From assembly GCF_051020975.1 (NCBI RefSeq), contig NC_135042.1:1146001-1210000 (forward strand): a stretch of DNA of 64,000 nt, in the 5' to 3' direction. Positions 9,886 to 21,415 of the stretch are shown piece by piece. The notes below the pieces were generated by a model. The model was not told the origin of the DNA. It was given only the letters and a program-made list of their open reading frames with translations, and searched no databases. The translations under genes and the position numbers were made by a program. Source of the stretch: Osmia lignaria lignaria. Lineage: Eukaryota; Arthropoda; Insecta; Hymenoptera; Megachilidae. Position 1 is the first letter of the stretch. The number at the start of each line of letters is the position of its first letter.

Positions 9886-12710
9886 ATGGGCCCCTGGTAC
9901 CTGCTACTAAACATCGCCTCGATCCAGTTCGTGACTGCGAACCATATGGAAGGCGACTACTCCGTCACACGTCTAAGGAACAACCCCGGACTATACCCCG
10001 AAAAACTAGCCCCAATCCGCACGTTCCGGACAACGTGGAGACTAGTCACAGCCCTGGACGTAACGGAAATCCTAAGCAGCCGTCCAGATACCATCTTCGC
10101 AGTAAACCGCATGAAGACCATGTGCAAAAGCCAAAACATTACATCATGCCCCGCGGACACCCTGAAAGAAGAATTAGATAGTAAACTCGCGGAGGCAGTA
10201 CGTTACGAAAATTTGTTAGCGCACGCGCTCGGAAAGAATGCGGTTAGAGTAAGACGAGCCCCTCTCGGATTCATCGGCTCGATCAGCAAAACTTTGTTCG
10301 GAACACTCGACGGAACCGACGCTGAATATTATAACCGCGAAATCGATAAAATTTATAACGACCAAAAACAAATAACTTCTTTAATTCACAATCAGACTCA
10401 CGTAATTAAATCCGAATTCCGAAAAGCCTACGCTGAACATTCTACCCAAATCGGCAACCACAATGAATGCTAGAATCGAACACATGCTCTCTAAAGCATC
10501 AGAAATTGGTAAAAGAGAGGACCAATTAGAATTAGAACTAGCTATGTCCTCCTGGGGAACCCGATTGATCCGTCAAACGGACGAATACGTACTAATGCTA
10601 TCCACCCTGGCTGACGCAGTAATGTTCGCAAAATTGGGAATCCTACATCCGATGATCCTATCACCGGACCAATTAATCACAGCATGCCAAACCATCCAAA
10701 CTTCTACAAATCTGGAATTCCCGCTCTCAATGGAAGAGTTGAGATCGGAGCAACTTCAGGGCACGACAACAATGAGTGCCGTATATGCAAAAGGAAGAGT
10801 AATCATCACGATAGACTTTCCTCTCCTAGAACCCAATTCCTACGAACTATACCACCTATATCCCTGTCTTTCTTTCCAACAACTTAATGCACATACTTCC
10901 ACCCCTCTGATGATCCAACCACAAACAGACTTCCTTGCAATAAACCAAACTACTACTACCTTTTTCTCCCCTGACAAAACCTACCACAAAACCTGCAAAA
11001 ACCCTAATGGAAGACTCCTCTGTGAAACCGCGCTCCCGCTCCAAAACTATGAGCAAAGTCATATCTGTGAAATTGACCTCATCTTGCGTCCGGAACACCT
11101 ACAGTGGAAGCAATGCAATGTGAAAGCGGCTCCAGCAAACAACATCCAAATTACGAAGCTGGAGACTCCCAATACCTGGCTATTTTCGATCCAACACAAA
11201 GAAGCAATCCAAATCAAATGCAATAAAAGATCGGCCGGTTACGAACAAATACAGGATGCAGGAATAATACAGCTGCAAAGCCACTGCGAGGCAACCATCG
11301 ATCACACCAGAATCATGGCATCCGGAATAAAAACCCAAAAATACAACTACACATTCAAACCAAGTTTCGGCCTCAATATATCGAACCTCATCCCAGATTT
11401 AACCCCACACCATATTCAAATCCTGACCAAACTCCAAGAAAATCAGCCAAAATTCACACCTATCAATATAGACCCAGACAACCTTCTAACCTTGCAAGAA
11501 ATAGACAATCAAGCGCAGGATATAGCACAACACCACCGGGCTCTAACCCACACAGCCTACATCACCTACGGTTCATTATCAGCCATAAGCGTTGTTATTG
11601 CGATAATAATAGCGGCAATAGGATACCGATACTACTGTAAAGTCGCTGAGTTCTCTCTCTCACTGAGTCCTCGGCGTACTTTATGTAATTTGATCTGCGT
11701 TGTCAGGTAGATAGAGGTTCTTACTTACCTTTCGCTGGATGAGTAGAACCTATCTATGGACAGGACCTGTGGTGGTGTGTCGTCCAGGTGTTGGAACGGT
11801 AGGGTAGATGTTCGAGTGAAGATCACGCACTTCCGATCACAATGTATGTTTATTCGTTACTGGTACAGTTCTTGATTCTTGATCGTAGCAGAGTCATAAA
11901 CGCTAGACTTAGTTAATTTATTGATATTACCGGAATCTTGCTCTGTCGAAGTACTGAGCTTCGTAGCAGAGTCGTGTAGAATCTAGAGTATTGAACTCTG
12001 GGCGGTACTTCGCGGATTATCTTCGCGGATTTAATGATTTACAGATGGTCTGAATGATCTAGTCTGATCGCGATACTTTCGGTTTCGTACTATATTGATA
12101 AGTCGATGAACCGTTTAGATGTACTGATAAGAACTGCGCCTATGAGAACTTCTTACGAGAACTATTGGTAAAAACTGACTGCGTGCGGGCGGGCCCGGTC
12201 GCGTTATTTTATATTGATGAATGAGGTCGACATTTGATTTGGCAATTCGGGTGAACCACCTCGTTCGGATCGTTAGCGTTCTCGCCGTACGACGACCCGC
12301 CTGAGTTGCTCACTCAGAATTTGCGGAACGATGAATTTGGATGGTGCAATAGAAGTTTAAAGAATTTGGGTGATGAAATAGATGTTTCAAGAATGCGTCG
12401 CAGGACGTGACAATACATATATTGTACTAATTTTAATTGTGAAATCAATCACAAAATTAAGAAAACTTATGTTTATTTATATGCATATAGAATGCGTCAC
12501 AGGACGTGACACTACAGAAAACGAACCAGGAACGACAACCAACCCAGACGCCGCCAATTTACGCCGGAAGACGTCGAAATGCAGAGCCGACCGACCGTCA
12601 CCCCAACATCGTGGCCCTCAGATCTGCAAATAGCAGACTCACCAGAAACGCAACAACAAGATGGAACAACAAATCCTGCCTTTAAAACTAAAACAATCCT
12701 TTATTACTAA
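9886..12710 (+). pseudogene. env: Errantivirus envelope protein, frameshifted and interrupted
   Basis: Two ORFs (9886-10473 and 10463-11710) together make a fusion glycoprotein of the errantivirus/baculovirus-F type. It begins with a hydrophobic signal peptide. A furin-like site RVRR lies near residue 125, followed by a Gly/Phe-rich segment expected to be the fusion peptide. A membrane anchor (about 11560-11625) lies near the C-terminus. A frameshift lies near 10463. A solo LTR interrupts the cytoplasmic tail at 11636-12511, and the reading frame resumes after it to a stop near 12710. The spacing of about 290 bases from pol suggests expression from a spliced mRNA, as in gypsy. Broken. Confidence 0.8.
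11632..12515 (-). repeat. Solo LTR (11636-12511) inserted in env
   Basis: An 876-bp insertion starts TGTAAAGTCG and ends ACGTGACA, with CTAC at 11632-11635 and 12512-12515. It is the same family, in opposite orientation, as the solo LTR at 61009-61898. By comparison with that copy the likely LTR orientation is minus. It contains internal repeats around CTCTGCTACGAAGCTCAG. ORFs inside are chance. Confidence 0.8.
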
Positions 12711-13070
12711 AACTAAGGAACGGAGAGAAACAAAACATGCACTACGTAAAGGAAAATATATATATGATTTATTTCCTTTAAAAGAAAGTTTTATAAAATA
12801 TAGGTTCAGTTCCGCTCCAGGAACAATGGTGCGATGTTCAGGATCGCCTCCTCATCCCACTCCCAAAGTTCCCGGAGAGTGCGTCGGAAGTACGCCCGGT
12901 ACCACCGGACTGATCGCCGGTGGGCGATGTTGATATGACCCGGGCGAACATCATGGGTACCATCCTCGCGCTGTAAAAGGATATCGAAAAAAAAAAATAA
13001 TAAAAAAGAAAAGAAAAAAATATATATATATGTATATATGTACCCGTCGTTGCGACACCCTAGTTAAATG
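12711..13070. other. Junction region without genes
   Basis: Between the env tail and the rDNA I see no gene. It holds a short GC-rich palindromic patch (about 12895-12960, CGCCCGGTACC and related inverted pieces), then A-rich and TA microsatellite sequence (12987-13040). The errantivirus 3' LTR should lie here or further right but is absent, so the element is truncated. Confidence 0.5.
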
Positions 13071-13934
13071 GAAAGATATAAAAAAGAGAGAAAGGGAATA
13101 CAGATGACCCGCCGTCTGATCTTTGCTAAATGATCTCGCATCACCGGAGTTTTTTTGGTCCGTGTTGCGTTCGCTCTATTCGAAATGAAACTCGCGGGGG
13201 CGAAGAATTGTTAAAAGTTTACGAAGCGTCTAGGAGTGGTTAAAACTGAGAGAGTTGAAACTACGATGTGTTAGAACGAGCAACCGTCGAAACTTTGTTT
13301 TCGCGACGTTCTTTTCGTCGCTCTCGTCCCCACGCTCCTACGCTTTGGTTGTTTCTTTGCCATCCGTGTTGCGATAAAAAGATTTCTCCATTGTCCGAAA
13401 AGGACGGATCGAGATTCCTCTTTCGAGAGAGAAAGAGAGAGAGGTACTTGCGGGTAACCTGGAATCTACGAAACACGCACCGCGCGGTAAGATTCGTGCG
13501 TCCGCCTGATCGATGTGTGTTGTTTACGGACCGGCTGAGAAGCGACGATAGCGAGTCTTTGAAAAACTATGTGTCCATTAGTTAGACCGATCGTCGCCGG
13601 CCGTGCGTCTGTTCGAATCTCGCAACCCACGGTTCAGCGACAGGACGCGCACTCGCATTCCTTGTGTGCGTTCGTACTTTTCAAAGTTTTTAAATGTACT
13701 TTACGCCCGACCGTCGAGAGGAGCGTGCCACTGGGCGTTTCTCCGACGGTTTCCGTCTTTGGACGCGATCGTGTCGTCAACAATCGATCGAACAAATAAA
13801 TAAATACGTTGGCTACGCCCGAATTCGCTCTCCCGCACGCGCCGGGTGGGAGAGTGATGTGGGTATCGAATGTAATGCGTGTTAATAATGAAAATAACAC
13901 TCTAAAGATCTAAAGAGTTTGAAATACAAAATTT
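13071..13934 (+). other. Probable internal transcribed spacer 1
   Basis: The segment runs directly up to 5.8S rRNA and has no convincing ORF. Its mixed GC and homopurine tracts fit an insect ITS1. The 3' end of 18S rRNA is not present at its left edge, so the spacer is either truncated or longer than expected. The assignment rests on position only. Confidence 0.5.
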
Positions 13935-14095
13935 TACGATTACCCTGAACGGTGGATCACTTGGCTCGTGGGTCGATGAAGAACGCAGCTAATTGCGCGT
14001 CAACGTGTGAACTGCAGGACACATGAACATCGACATTTCGAACGCACATTGCGGTCCACGGATACAATTCCTGGACCACGCCTGGCTGAGGGTCG
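13935..14095 (+). rRNA. 5.8S ribosomal RNA
   Basis: The sequence contains conserved 5.8S blocks: ACGGTGGATCACTTGGCTCG, then GTCGATGAAGAACGCAGC, GAACTGCAGGACACATGAAC and ATCGACATTTCGAACGCAC. Its length of about 160 bases is normal and it is uninterrupted. It lies on the plus strand in the order ITS1-5.8S-ITS2. The rest of the unit is broken by insertions, so this copy may be a dead rDNA unit. Confidence 0.95.
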
Positions 14096-14324
14096 TTTTC
14101 TTAACAAAAGACTGCTTGCGTTTGTTTCTCGAAAAAAGAGTAATTCATTTCTTTTTAAACATCTCGCCGTCGTTCATCGAAAGTAGAACGTTTCGGAGCG
14201 GGATTATCAAACGAAATTGAAAGAATGAATGAACGATAAACAAAGAAAGAGTCGCAACGTATGAGCGATAGTTGGGCAGTTCGTAGGTGTTTGTCGTGGA
14301 AACGATGTGACGAAAATCGAAACC
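14096..14324 (+). other. Internal transcribed spacer 2, left part
   Basis: This directly follows 5.8S rRNA. It is split from its right part (20746-20885) by the BEL/Pao insertion, whose target duplication AAACC is at 14320-14324 and 20741-20745. Confidence 0.65.
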
Positions 14325-14663
14325 TGTTCCGGATTTCGAGCGCCACAATTTAAAACCTTATCCAATTAGTGCTCGACAACACCATCGGCTCGGCGTTGTC
14401 GTCGGTCGAAGGGTTTATAAAAACACCGACGCCGCGACAAACGTCCTACTACGTTTTGCGCTCCTCGAACAAAACGACTCCCGTAAATCGCGACGAATTC
14501 GCTACGGGCCTCTTTACAAATTAAAGACGGGAATAAAGTACTCAGTGAACTGGTTTGTTAACTAAAGTATCGACAGTGTTGAATTCATTTACCTGCACCC
14601 TTTTTCTTACAACATTAACCGGCGTTCTTGCCTAGAGCAAAAATTAATACTCTACGCGCAACA
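14325..14663 (+). repeat. BEL/Pao 5' LTR
   Basis: 339 bp, TG...CA. It contains GTTTATAAAAACACC near 14412 as a likely TATA region and GGGAATAAAGT near 14530 as a likely polyadenylation signal. Confidence 0.9.
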
Positions 14664-14665
14664 AA

Positions 14666-14682
14666 TGGTCCTTCGAGCCGGG
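14666..14682 (+). promoter_or_regulatory. Primer-binding site, tRNA-Tyr type
   Basis: TGGTCCTTCGAGCCGGG starts two bases after the 5' LTR. It is complementary to the 3' end of tRNA-Tyr (CCGGCTCGAAGGACCA). Confidence 0.7.
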
Positions 14683-14932
14683 TTGTAAGGATATAAAGCA
14701 GTGCAGTGTCGCATAAAAACAATTTAATCGTGCGGTGAACATTAAAATTCGCGAAAGCGCAAAAATCTAAGCATTTTGCACGTGTCGTTCGAACTTAACC
14801 GACATCGCGACCTCCGCCGGTAAACATTAGAGGACGTTCACGCGCTTCGCTTCGCGAAAACAGTGACGTGGTTATAACAGTTCACCTTGCGGGTACAGTA
14901 CGTTTATTTGAAACACTTCACACCAAAACATT

Positions 14933-17900
14933 ATGGATACATTAATCCGCGAAAATAAAGTGCATGTTCGGCTTATCAACAATGCACTTCTCAACTTTAA
15001 AAAACTGGGGAAGCAGAATCACACGCCTGCAGTGATTCGCAGCCGTATCAACCTGCTTAAGGATTACTGGGCCAAATTCCAATCCACGCAAATCCAGATC
15101 GAGGTTGCTGCATCGGAGGAGAACACCAGGGCGAATCCCTACTTCTCCAGCGACGTCTTCGGGGATACGGAGGCGGCCTTTCTCGCCGCCCTCGACGCTA
15201 TGACGGCAGCCTTACCGACGGACTCCGAACCTGCAAGTAACTCATGTAATACGAGTACCGCTTCTTGTAATCGCGAAACTGCTCTGTCGGTCAAGCTTCC
15301 TCGGGTCGAATTGCCTAAATTCTCCGGGGACTATACGGAATGGGAGAATTTTCGAGACCTCTTTCAGTCTTTAGTTGGCTCAAATGACGCGTTACCGAAG
15401 GTGCAAAAGTGGCACTATCTTAAATTAAGTTTAATTGGTGAAGCGTCTCTTCTATTAAAGAACGTTTCCACTTCCGCGGCGAATTACGAGGCAGCGTGGA
15501 AGCTATTGACCGACAGGTACGCGAACGAACGCGCGCTCATAACCGCTCACCTGAAAATGTTGTTCGACTCACCCCCGATCGGATCCGCTGTCTTAAGCGA
15601 TTTAAAAAGTTTACGCGATAGATCTCGCGCCGCTTTAACGGCCTTAAAAAATATGGCTCGTCCGGTCGAATACTGGGACGATGTTCTTGTTTTTCACTTT
15701 GTCCGCAAGTTGGACAAGGAGTCCCATCGGGAGTGGGAGTTGCGCATGGGTGAAGAGGAATTGTTCCCATCCCTCGCGGATTGGGAGGCGTTCCTCAATG
15801 TGCGAATTCGCACTCTGGAATCGTTGGCGTCATCCTGCGGAGAAGGATACAGCGCCTGTAAAAACAAATCAGCGCCTATTAAAACCGTGAAAGCGCATTT
15901 GAACGCGTCGGAAACGAAATGCGTCGCGTGCGGCGCCGATCACGCGTTGTTTAGATGTGACGTGTTCCGTGGGCAATCCGTCGAACAACGATTATCACTC
16001 GCGCGCGAACATCATCGATGTTTTAATTGTTTACAAAAGGGGCATCTTCCGGCCGCCTGTCCTAGCAAACGCGCTTGTTCGATATGTAAAGGCAAACATC
16101 ACTCACTTTTGCATTCCGAGCGAAAGGGTTCGAAGACGTCGTCCGTAAGCAAAGGTCGCGAATCGACCTCTCACGCGGATTTAGAATCAGGTCAACATTC
16201 GGCGCAACCTACATACGTAGCGGATAATAACATGGAAGACACGACGATGTCGACTTCGGTAAACACGCACTTCGGTACGTCGCGTCATGAAAAAAAGGTC
16301 GTTCTCGCTACAGCTTGGATCAAAGTCGGTACTCGTGAAGGCCGACAAGCGACATTACGCGCTTTAATTAATCCAGGGTCGGAAGCAACGTTCATTCGTG
16401 AGAATGTTGCAAACGCATTGCGCGCTAATCGCCAACACGTCCAAGCTTCCGTCTCCGGTATTGGGGCCGGGACGTCGGCCACGGTCCGCGCCTCCGCGAA
16501 CGTCACAATTGAACCGTGCCACGGAAAAGGGCCCGTCATTCCAGTGCGTGCTCTTATTCTAAAACGGCTCACTAATTACCGCTCAAATTCAATAGACGCC
16601 TCGAGTAAATGGATACACTTACGTGGTCTGGAGTGGGCCGATCCTCTCACGAATAATAAAGCACCCGTGGACCTCATAATCGGCGCGGATAATTATGGTG
16701 CGATCTTGCTCGACGGTCTTCGAAAGGGCCTTCCCTCAGAACCCGTCGCGCAGAAAACGATTTTCGGTTGGGTGTTGACCGGTCCCGCTCGGTCCATTGA
16801 GTCTCATGCAATGCAACTCCGCGTGCACTACGGCGACCTTAACACAGAAATAAACAATACGTTAAGGAAGTTTTGGGAGGTGGAAGCGCCTCCACCGGTA
16901 ACGTTCCTCTCCGAAGAGGACAAACAATGTGAAGATCACTTTCGGCGGACTTACTCGCGTAAACCTGACGGGAAATACGTAGCGCGATTGCCGTTTAAAT
17001 CAGAGCCTCCCATCGATATCGGGGCTTCGAAAGGAATCGCGGTAGCCTCCTTTTATAGATTGGAGAAACGGCTCGCCAAAGACGCGGAACAAGCTACGGC
17101 TTATCACTCTTTTCTGGAGGAATACCTGCGGCTCGGTCACATGCGGGAATTTCTTGACTCAGACCCTCCTTTGGAGCAAAAGGTCTATTTGTCGCATCAT
17201 CCGGTCATTCGTCAAGACAGTAGTACGACAAAATTGAGAGTGGTTTTTAACGCGTCGATGCCTACGTCGAACGGGTCTACGCTAAACGATCATTTACTGG
17301 TTGGTCCGAAATTGCAAGCTGACCTCGCGGTCACGATTTTACGATGGCGCATGTATCAGTTCGTGTTCGCGGCAGATATCGCGAAAATGTTCCGGCAAAT
17401 CTGGATTGACCATCGTGACATCGCCTACCAGTTGATAGTTTGGCGCGCTAAACCCGAAGATCAGCTTAAAACCTACGAATTACTTACCGTGACATACGGG
17501 ACGGCCCCAGCGCCCTTTCTCGCGAATCGGGTCATCAAACAACTCGCGCTGGATGAGGGGACTAATCTCCCTCTCGCGGCTCCTATCCTGAATGAGCATC
17601 TCTACGTTGATGACGCGCTTTTCGGGGCCGATGATCGAGTGTTGGCTCGTCAAACACGGCAGCAGGTAACGGATGCCCTCAGACGCGGAGGTTTCCATCT
17701 AAGAAAGTGGTCAAGCAATTGTCCACAGTTATTAACGGAGATCTCCCACGCTGATCACGAGCTGGCCTCGAGCCGCTTATTTCAAGATGCCGAGGGATTA
17801 AAAATGCTAGGAATTCGCTGGCTACCCAAATCGGACGAATTTCAATTTCAATTTAAGTTCGACTCCGCTAGTACGGCGAATCCGACTAAGCGCGTGGTTT

Positions 17901-20158
17901 TATCGAATATCGCGCGAATCTTTGACCCATTGGGGTGGATTTCTCCCGTCGTTATCGTGGCCAAGATCTTCATGCAAAGGTTATGGTTGGCCAAGTTAGA
18001 CTGGGACGAATCTCTACCTTGCGAATTGACGAACCAATGGCGCGAATATTCCGCGGAGCTCAAAGATTTACCAAAAGTAACCCTTCCGCGCTGGATTAGG
18101 ATGGGAAATGCTACAGTCGCGTACGAAATACACGGGTTTGCAGACGTTTCGCAAGACGCCTATGCGGCGGTAATTTATTTGCGAACAATCTCCATCGCGG
18201 ACGAGGTTGCGTTACATTTACTTATGGCGAAGACAAAGGTAGCACCGTTGAAACCACTCACATTTCCGCGGTTAGAATTATGCGCGTGCGTCCTAATGAC
18301 GCGATTGATCGAGCAGGTTCAGGCTACATTAAAACTCGATAACGTACCGGTCTACGGTTGGACTGATTCCACCGTTGCATTAGCTTGGATACATAGACAT
18401 CCGAGTCAATTAAAAACGTTTACGGCACACCGCGTCACGGAAATACAAAGCCGAGCGCCGAATGCTTCTTGGCGACACGTACCAACCGGTTGTAATCCCG
18501 CCGATTGTGCGTCCCGCGGGTTGTCGGTGAATCTACTGCTTCACCACCCCCTTTGGTGGCACGGTCCTTCCTGGCTGGCGCAAACTCCTAATGAGTGGCC
18601 AGAATTTAGGCCTGTCGTCCCGAGAGAAGCTGAGGCTGAAATCAAAAACCAGATCAATGCATTACATGTGGAGTCGGAGACTGAGTGGGATCTGCCAACA
18701 CGCACATCCTCGTGGCAAAAACTCCTCCGAATTACCGCGTACGTCACGCGTTTCATTTCGCGAGTTAAAACGGGGAAACACGACCATCAAGATACGGTCG
18801 TCACTACCAACGAACTCGTCACGTCGCGGAAATTCTGGGTTCAACAAGTTCAAGCGCGTTCATTTCGCAACGAAATAAAAGCCTTGAAAAAGAGCGAGTC
18901 TCTTGCTAAATCGAGTCCATTATTTCGACTGAACCCCTTTTTGGACGAAGATGGTACTATTCGTGTTGGCGGGCGGTTGCGCAACTCCGACCTTATGGAA
19001 CGGTTTCCGATAATTTTACCGGTGCATAGAGTCACAGAACTCATTATAGCAGATTGCCACGCGAACACGTTACACGGAGGCATTCAGCTAACGTTAAGCG
19101 TTTTGCGACGAACTTACTGGGTTATTAACGCGCGGCGCCTAGTTAAAAGTCACATATATAAGTGTATTAGATGCGTGCGTTGGCGCGCAGCCACAGTTCG
19201 TCAGCAAATGAGTGACTTACCTACAGCTATGGTCACTCCAGCTCGGCCGTTTGCTCATTGCGGAGTGGAATATGCGGGACCATTCTTCGCCCTCGCGCAC
19301 CGTGGACGCGGGCAAAAGGCGCACAAGGTGTACATCGCATTGTTTATTTTCCTATCCACGCGGGCGATCCATCTGGAGCTGGTGCGCGACTACTCCACCG
19401 CGGCGTTTTTAACGGCATTTAACCGATTCACAGCTCGTCGCGGCCTACCTACAAAGTTATACAGCGATAACGGAACGACTTTCCAAGGCGCAAATAAAGA
19501 GTTAAAAGCGGCTTTTAAACTAGTTACTGCCGATTCTCACCTTCGTGCGCTGTTTGCTGCAGACCACATCACGTGGCATTTTATTCCTCCCTCCTCACCT
19601 CATTTTGGGGGAATCTGGGAAGCGGGCGTCAAGAGCGTCAAGACGCACTTGCGACGCATGTTGTGCGATCGTACGCCCTCATGTGAGGAGTTCAATACAC
19701 TCCTCTGTCAAATCGAGGCCTGTTTAAACTCTCGTCCCTTAGCTCCATTGAAGGACGACCTCGAGTCCTGCGAGGCCCTCACACCCGGGCATTTTCTAGT
19801 GGGCGGTGTGCTCAAGGTCCCTCCTGCGCCGTCTGTAATAGACATTACCGAAAACAGATTATCGCGCTGGCAATGGGTGCAACAACTCACCGAAAAATTC
19901 TGGAAAGTATGGGCTCACGAATATCTGCAATCGTTACAAGCTCGCTCGAAGTGGTGTAGTCGCGTCACTAACCTTAAAATCGGGGACTTGGTACTGCTGA
20001 AGAGCTCCACGCTTCCTCCGGGCAAATGGGACCTCGGTCGGGTGACCAAATGTCACCCTGGTAAGGACGGCCTCGTGCGAGTGGTCAGTATCAAGACCGC
20101 ACGATCGGAATGTACCCGTCCTGTAGTTAACCTATGCAAACTACCGATTAGCTCATAA
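14933..20158 (+). CDS. BEL/Pao Gag-Pol polyprotein
   Basis: A single open frame of 1741 aa. The order is: DUF1759-like Gag (residues about 115-300); zinc knuckles (CVACGADHALFRC, then CFNCLQKGHLPAAC and CSICKGKHH, about 335-400); DUF1758-like protease (about 455-620); reverse transcriptase with YVDD (about 885); RNase H (ADVSQDAY, TDSTVALAW, about 1070-1150); integrase (finger HANTLHGG...CIRC; D, D, E in EYAGPF, YSDNGTTF, GIWEAGVKS); and a DUF5641-like C-terminus. The protease motif reads INPGSE where a catalytic Asp is expected, so processing may be lost. Otherwise it looks full length. Proteins act in cytoplasmic particles and then integrate cDNA. Confidence 0.92.
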   Translation: MDTLIRENKVHVRLINNALLNFKKLGKQNHTPAVIRSRINLLKDYWAKFQSTQIQIEVAASEENTRANPYFSSDVFGDTEAAFLAALDAMTAALPTDSEPASNSCNTSTASCNRETALSVKLPRVELPKFSGDYTEWENFRDLFQSLVGSNDALPKVQKWHYLKLSLIGEASLLLKNVSTSAANYEAAWKLLTDRYANERALITAHLKMLFDSPPIGSAVLSDLKSLRDRSRAALTALKNMARPVEYWDDVLVFHFVRKLDKESHREWELRMGEEELFPSLADWEAFLNVRIRTLESLASSCGEGYSACKNKSAPIKTVKAHLNASETKCVACGADHALFRCDVFRGQSVEQRLSLAREHHRCFNCLQKGHLPAACPSKRACSICKGKHHSLLHSERKGSKTSSVSKGRESTSHADLESGQHSAQPTYVADNNMEDTTMSTSVNTHFGTSRHEKKVVLATAWIKVGTREGRQATLRALINPGSEATFIRENVANALRANRQHVQASVSGIGAGTSATVRASANVTIEPCHGKGPVIPVRALILKRLTNYRSNSIDASSKWIHLRGLEWADPLTNNKAPVDLIIGADNYGAILLDGLRKGLPSEPVAQKTIFGWVLTGPARSIESHAMQLRVHYGDLNTEINNTLRKFWEVEAPPPVTFLSEEDKQCEDHFRRTYSRKPDGKYVARLPFKSEPPIDIGASKGIAVASFYRLEKRLAKDAEQATAYHSFLEEYLRLGHMREFLDSDPPLEQKVYLSHHPVIRQDSSTTKLRVVFNASMPTSNGSTLNDHLLVGPKLQADLAVTILRWRMYQFVFAADIAKMFRQIWIDHRDIAYQLIVWRAKPEDQLKTYELLTVTYGTAPAPFLANRVIKQLALDEGTNLPLAAPILNEHLYVDDALFGADDRVLARQTRQQVTDALRRGGFHLRKWSSNCPQLLTEISHADHELASSRLFQDAEGLKMLGIRWLPKSDEFQFQFKFDSASTANPTKRVVLSNIARIFDPLGWISPVVIVAKIFMQRLWLAKLDWDESLPCELTNQWREYSAELKDLPKVTLPRWIRMGNATVAYEIHGFADVSQDAYAAVIYLRTISIADEVALHLLMAKTKVAPLKPLTFPRLELCACVLMTRLIEQVQATLKLDNVPVYGWTDSTVALAWIHRHPSQLKTFTAHRVTEIQSRAPNASWRHVPTGCNPADCASRGLSVNLLLHHPLWWHGPSWLAQTPNEWPEFRPVVPREAEAEIKNQINALHVESETEWDLPTRTSSWQKLLRITAYVTRFISRVKTGKHDHQDTVVTTNELVTSRKFWVQQVQARSFRNEIKALKKSESLAKSSPLFRLNPFLDEDGTIRVGGRLRNSDLMERFPIILPVHRVTELIIADCHANTLHGGIQLTLSVLRRTYWVINARRLVKSHIYKCIRCVRWRAATVRQQMSDLPTAMVTPARPFAHCGVEYAGPFFALAHRGRGQKAHKVYIALFIFLSTRAIHLELVRDYSTAAFLTAFNRFTARRGLPTKLYSDNGTTFQGANKELKAAFKLVTADSHLRALFAADHITWHFIPPSSPHFGGIWEAGVKSVKTHLRRMLCDRTPSCEEFNTLLCQIEACLNSRPLAPLKDDLESCEALTPGHFLVGGVLKVPPAPSVIDITENRLSRWQWVQQLTEKFWKVWAHEYLQSLQARSKWCSRVTNLKIGDLVLLKSSTLPPGKWDLGRVTKCHPGKDGLVRVVSIKTARSECTRPVVNLCKLPISS

Positions 20159-20401
20159 GATTTAGTTTAAGGCAATGTATCATATATTCTACCATGTACA
20201 TTCACAACGTTCTTTACGCGTATATTTCTCGCTTACGCACGTATGTTCGATGTAAAAAATTCGGTTCATTACCTACCTTAATAAGAACTACGCAGCCTGG
20301 CACGACACGTTAATGGAACGTGCTCGTCACTACGCTTCATTCACGGCGTAGAATCGTGACGTCATTCGTCGCGGTCGCACGGCGCCGCGAGGCGGGCGGT
20401 A

Positions 20402-20740
20402 TGTTCCAGATTTCGAGCGCCACAATTTAAAACCTTATCCAATTAGTCCTCGACAACACCATCGGCTCGGCGTTGTCGTCGGTCGAAGGGTTTATAAAAA
20501 CACCGACGCCGCGACAAACGTCCTACTACGTTTTGCGCTCCTCGAACAAAGCGACTCCCGTAAATCGCGACGAATTCGCTACGGGCCTCTTTACAAATTA
20601 AAGACGGGAATACAGTACTCAGTGAACTGGTTTGTTAACTAAAGTATCGACAGTGTTGAATTCATTTACCTGCACCCTTTTTCTTACAACATTAACCGGC
20701 GTTCTTGCCTAGAGCAAAAATTAATACTCTACGCGCAACA
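20402..20740 (+). repeat. BEL/Pao 3' LTR
   Basis: 339 bp, near-identical to 14325-14663. It is preceded by the purine-rich tract CGAGGCGGGCGGTA. Target duplication AAACC follows at 20741-20745. Confidence 0.9.
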
Positions 20741-20745
20741 AAACC

Positions 20746-20885
20746 GATACACTAAATGCAGGCCGTTAAAGGAGAGAAACAAACTTCGAAATATCTCTTC
20801 GAACTAGCGCAAGTGCGTCACGGCGCGCGAGTCGTTCGTTAAAATTTATAAACGACCGCCCATGAGTAGTTGTTCTATGCGGATT
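20746..20885 (+). other. Internal transcribed spacer 2, right part
   Basis: Sequence resumes after the BEL/Pao target duplication and runs into the Maverick left end. No 28S 5' end follows, so most of 28S is missing from this unit. Confidence 0.55.
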
Positions 20886-21415
20886 CTAAATCACTGACGT
20901 CAGCATTTTTTTTGCTGACTCAGCAGTAATTTGACACCATCAGCAGAAATATGATACCCCCCTCCCCGCCCCCTCTCCCCACCCCATGACCTTGAACTGA
21001 AATTTGACACCACCGTCAGCAGAAATATGATACGTCCTCGACAACCCCCACCCCATAACCACAACTCCCCACCTCTCTCCCCACCCCCCATGACCTTGAA
21101 CTGAAATTTGACACCACCGTCAGCAGAAATATGATACGTCCTCGACAACCCCCACCCCATAACCACCCCTCCCCCACCCGCACCCACCCCATAACCCACC
21201 CCTCCACCCCACTCCACGACCTTGAACTAAAATTAGACGCCACCGTCAGCAAAAATATGATACGTCCTGACCTTGAACTGAAATTTGACACCCCACCCCA
21301 TGACAACCCCCACCCCCACCCCATGACCTTGAACTGAAATTTTACACCACCGTCGGCAGAAGTATAACACCCTACCCTCACCCTCCATGACCTTGAACTG
21401 TTTGTTCTTATCGGA
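20886..21415. repeat. Minisatellite at Maverick left end
   Basis: Five or six imperfect tandem units share CCTTGAACTGAAATTTGACA, CCACCGTCAGCAGAAATATG and CCCCACCCCAT. The array begins with CTGACGTCAGC, itself palindromic. Polinton terminal regions often contain such repeats. I could not find an inverted copy on the right, so a terminal inverted repeat is not demonstrated. ORFs here only follow the repeat. Confidence 0.7.

Larger units (their letters stand above)
14325..20740 (+). mobile_element. BEL/Pao LTR retrotransposon, complete
   Basis: Two 339-bp LTRs (14325-14663 and 20402-20740) differ at about four positions by eye, so the insertion is recent. Ends are TGTTCC...GCAACA and the 5-bp target duplication is AAACC. 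It sits in ITS2 of an rDNA unit. A primer site and one long open gag-pol frame lie inside. Confidence 0.92.

Noticed and set aside
12711..13070. 3' LTR of the errantivirus
   Set aside because: No sequence starting TGTTACGTTGCGCG or matching 1723-4162 is present after env.
13261..13900. Several ORFs of 60-105 aa on both strands
   Set aside because: They lie in probable ITS1, overlap each other and show no motif.
15537..15770. Minus-strand ORFs inside the BEL polyprotein
   Set aside because: Shadow frames of a clearly coding plus-strand ORF.
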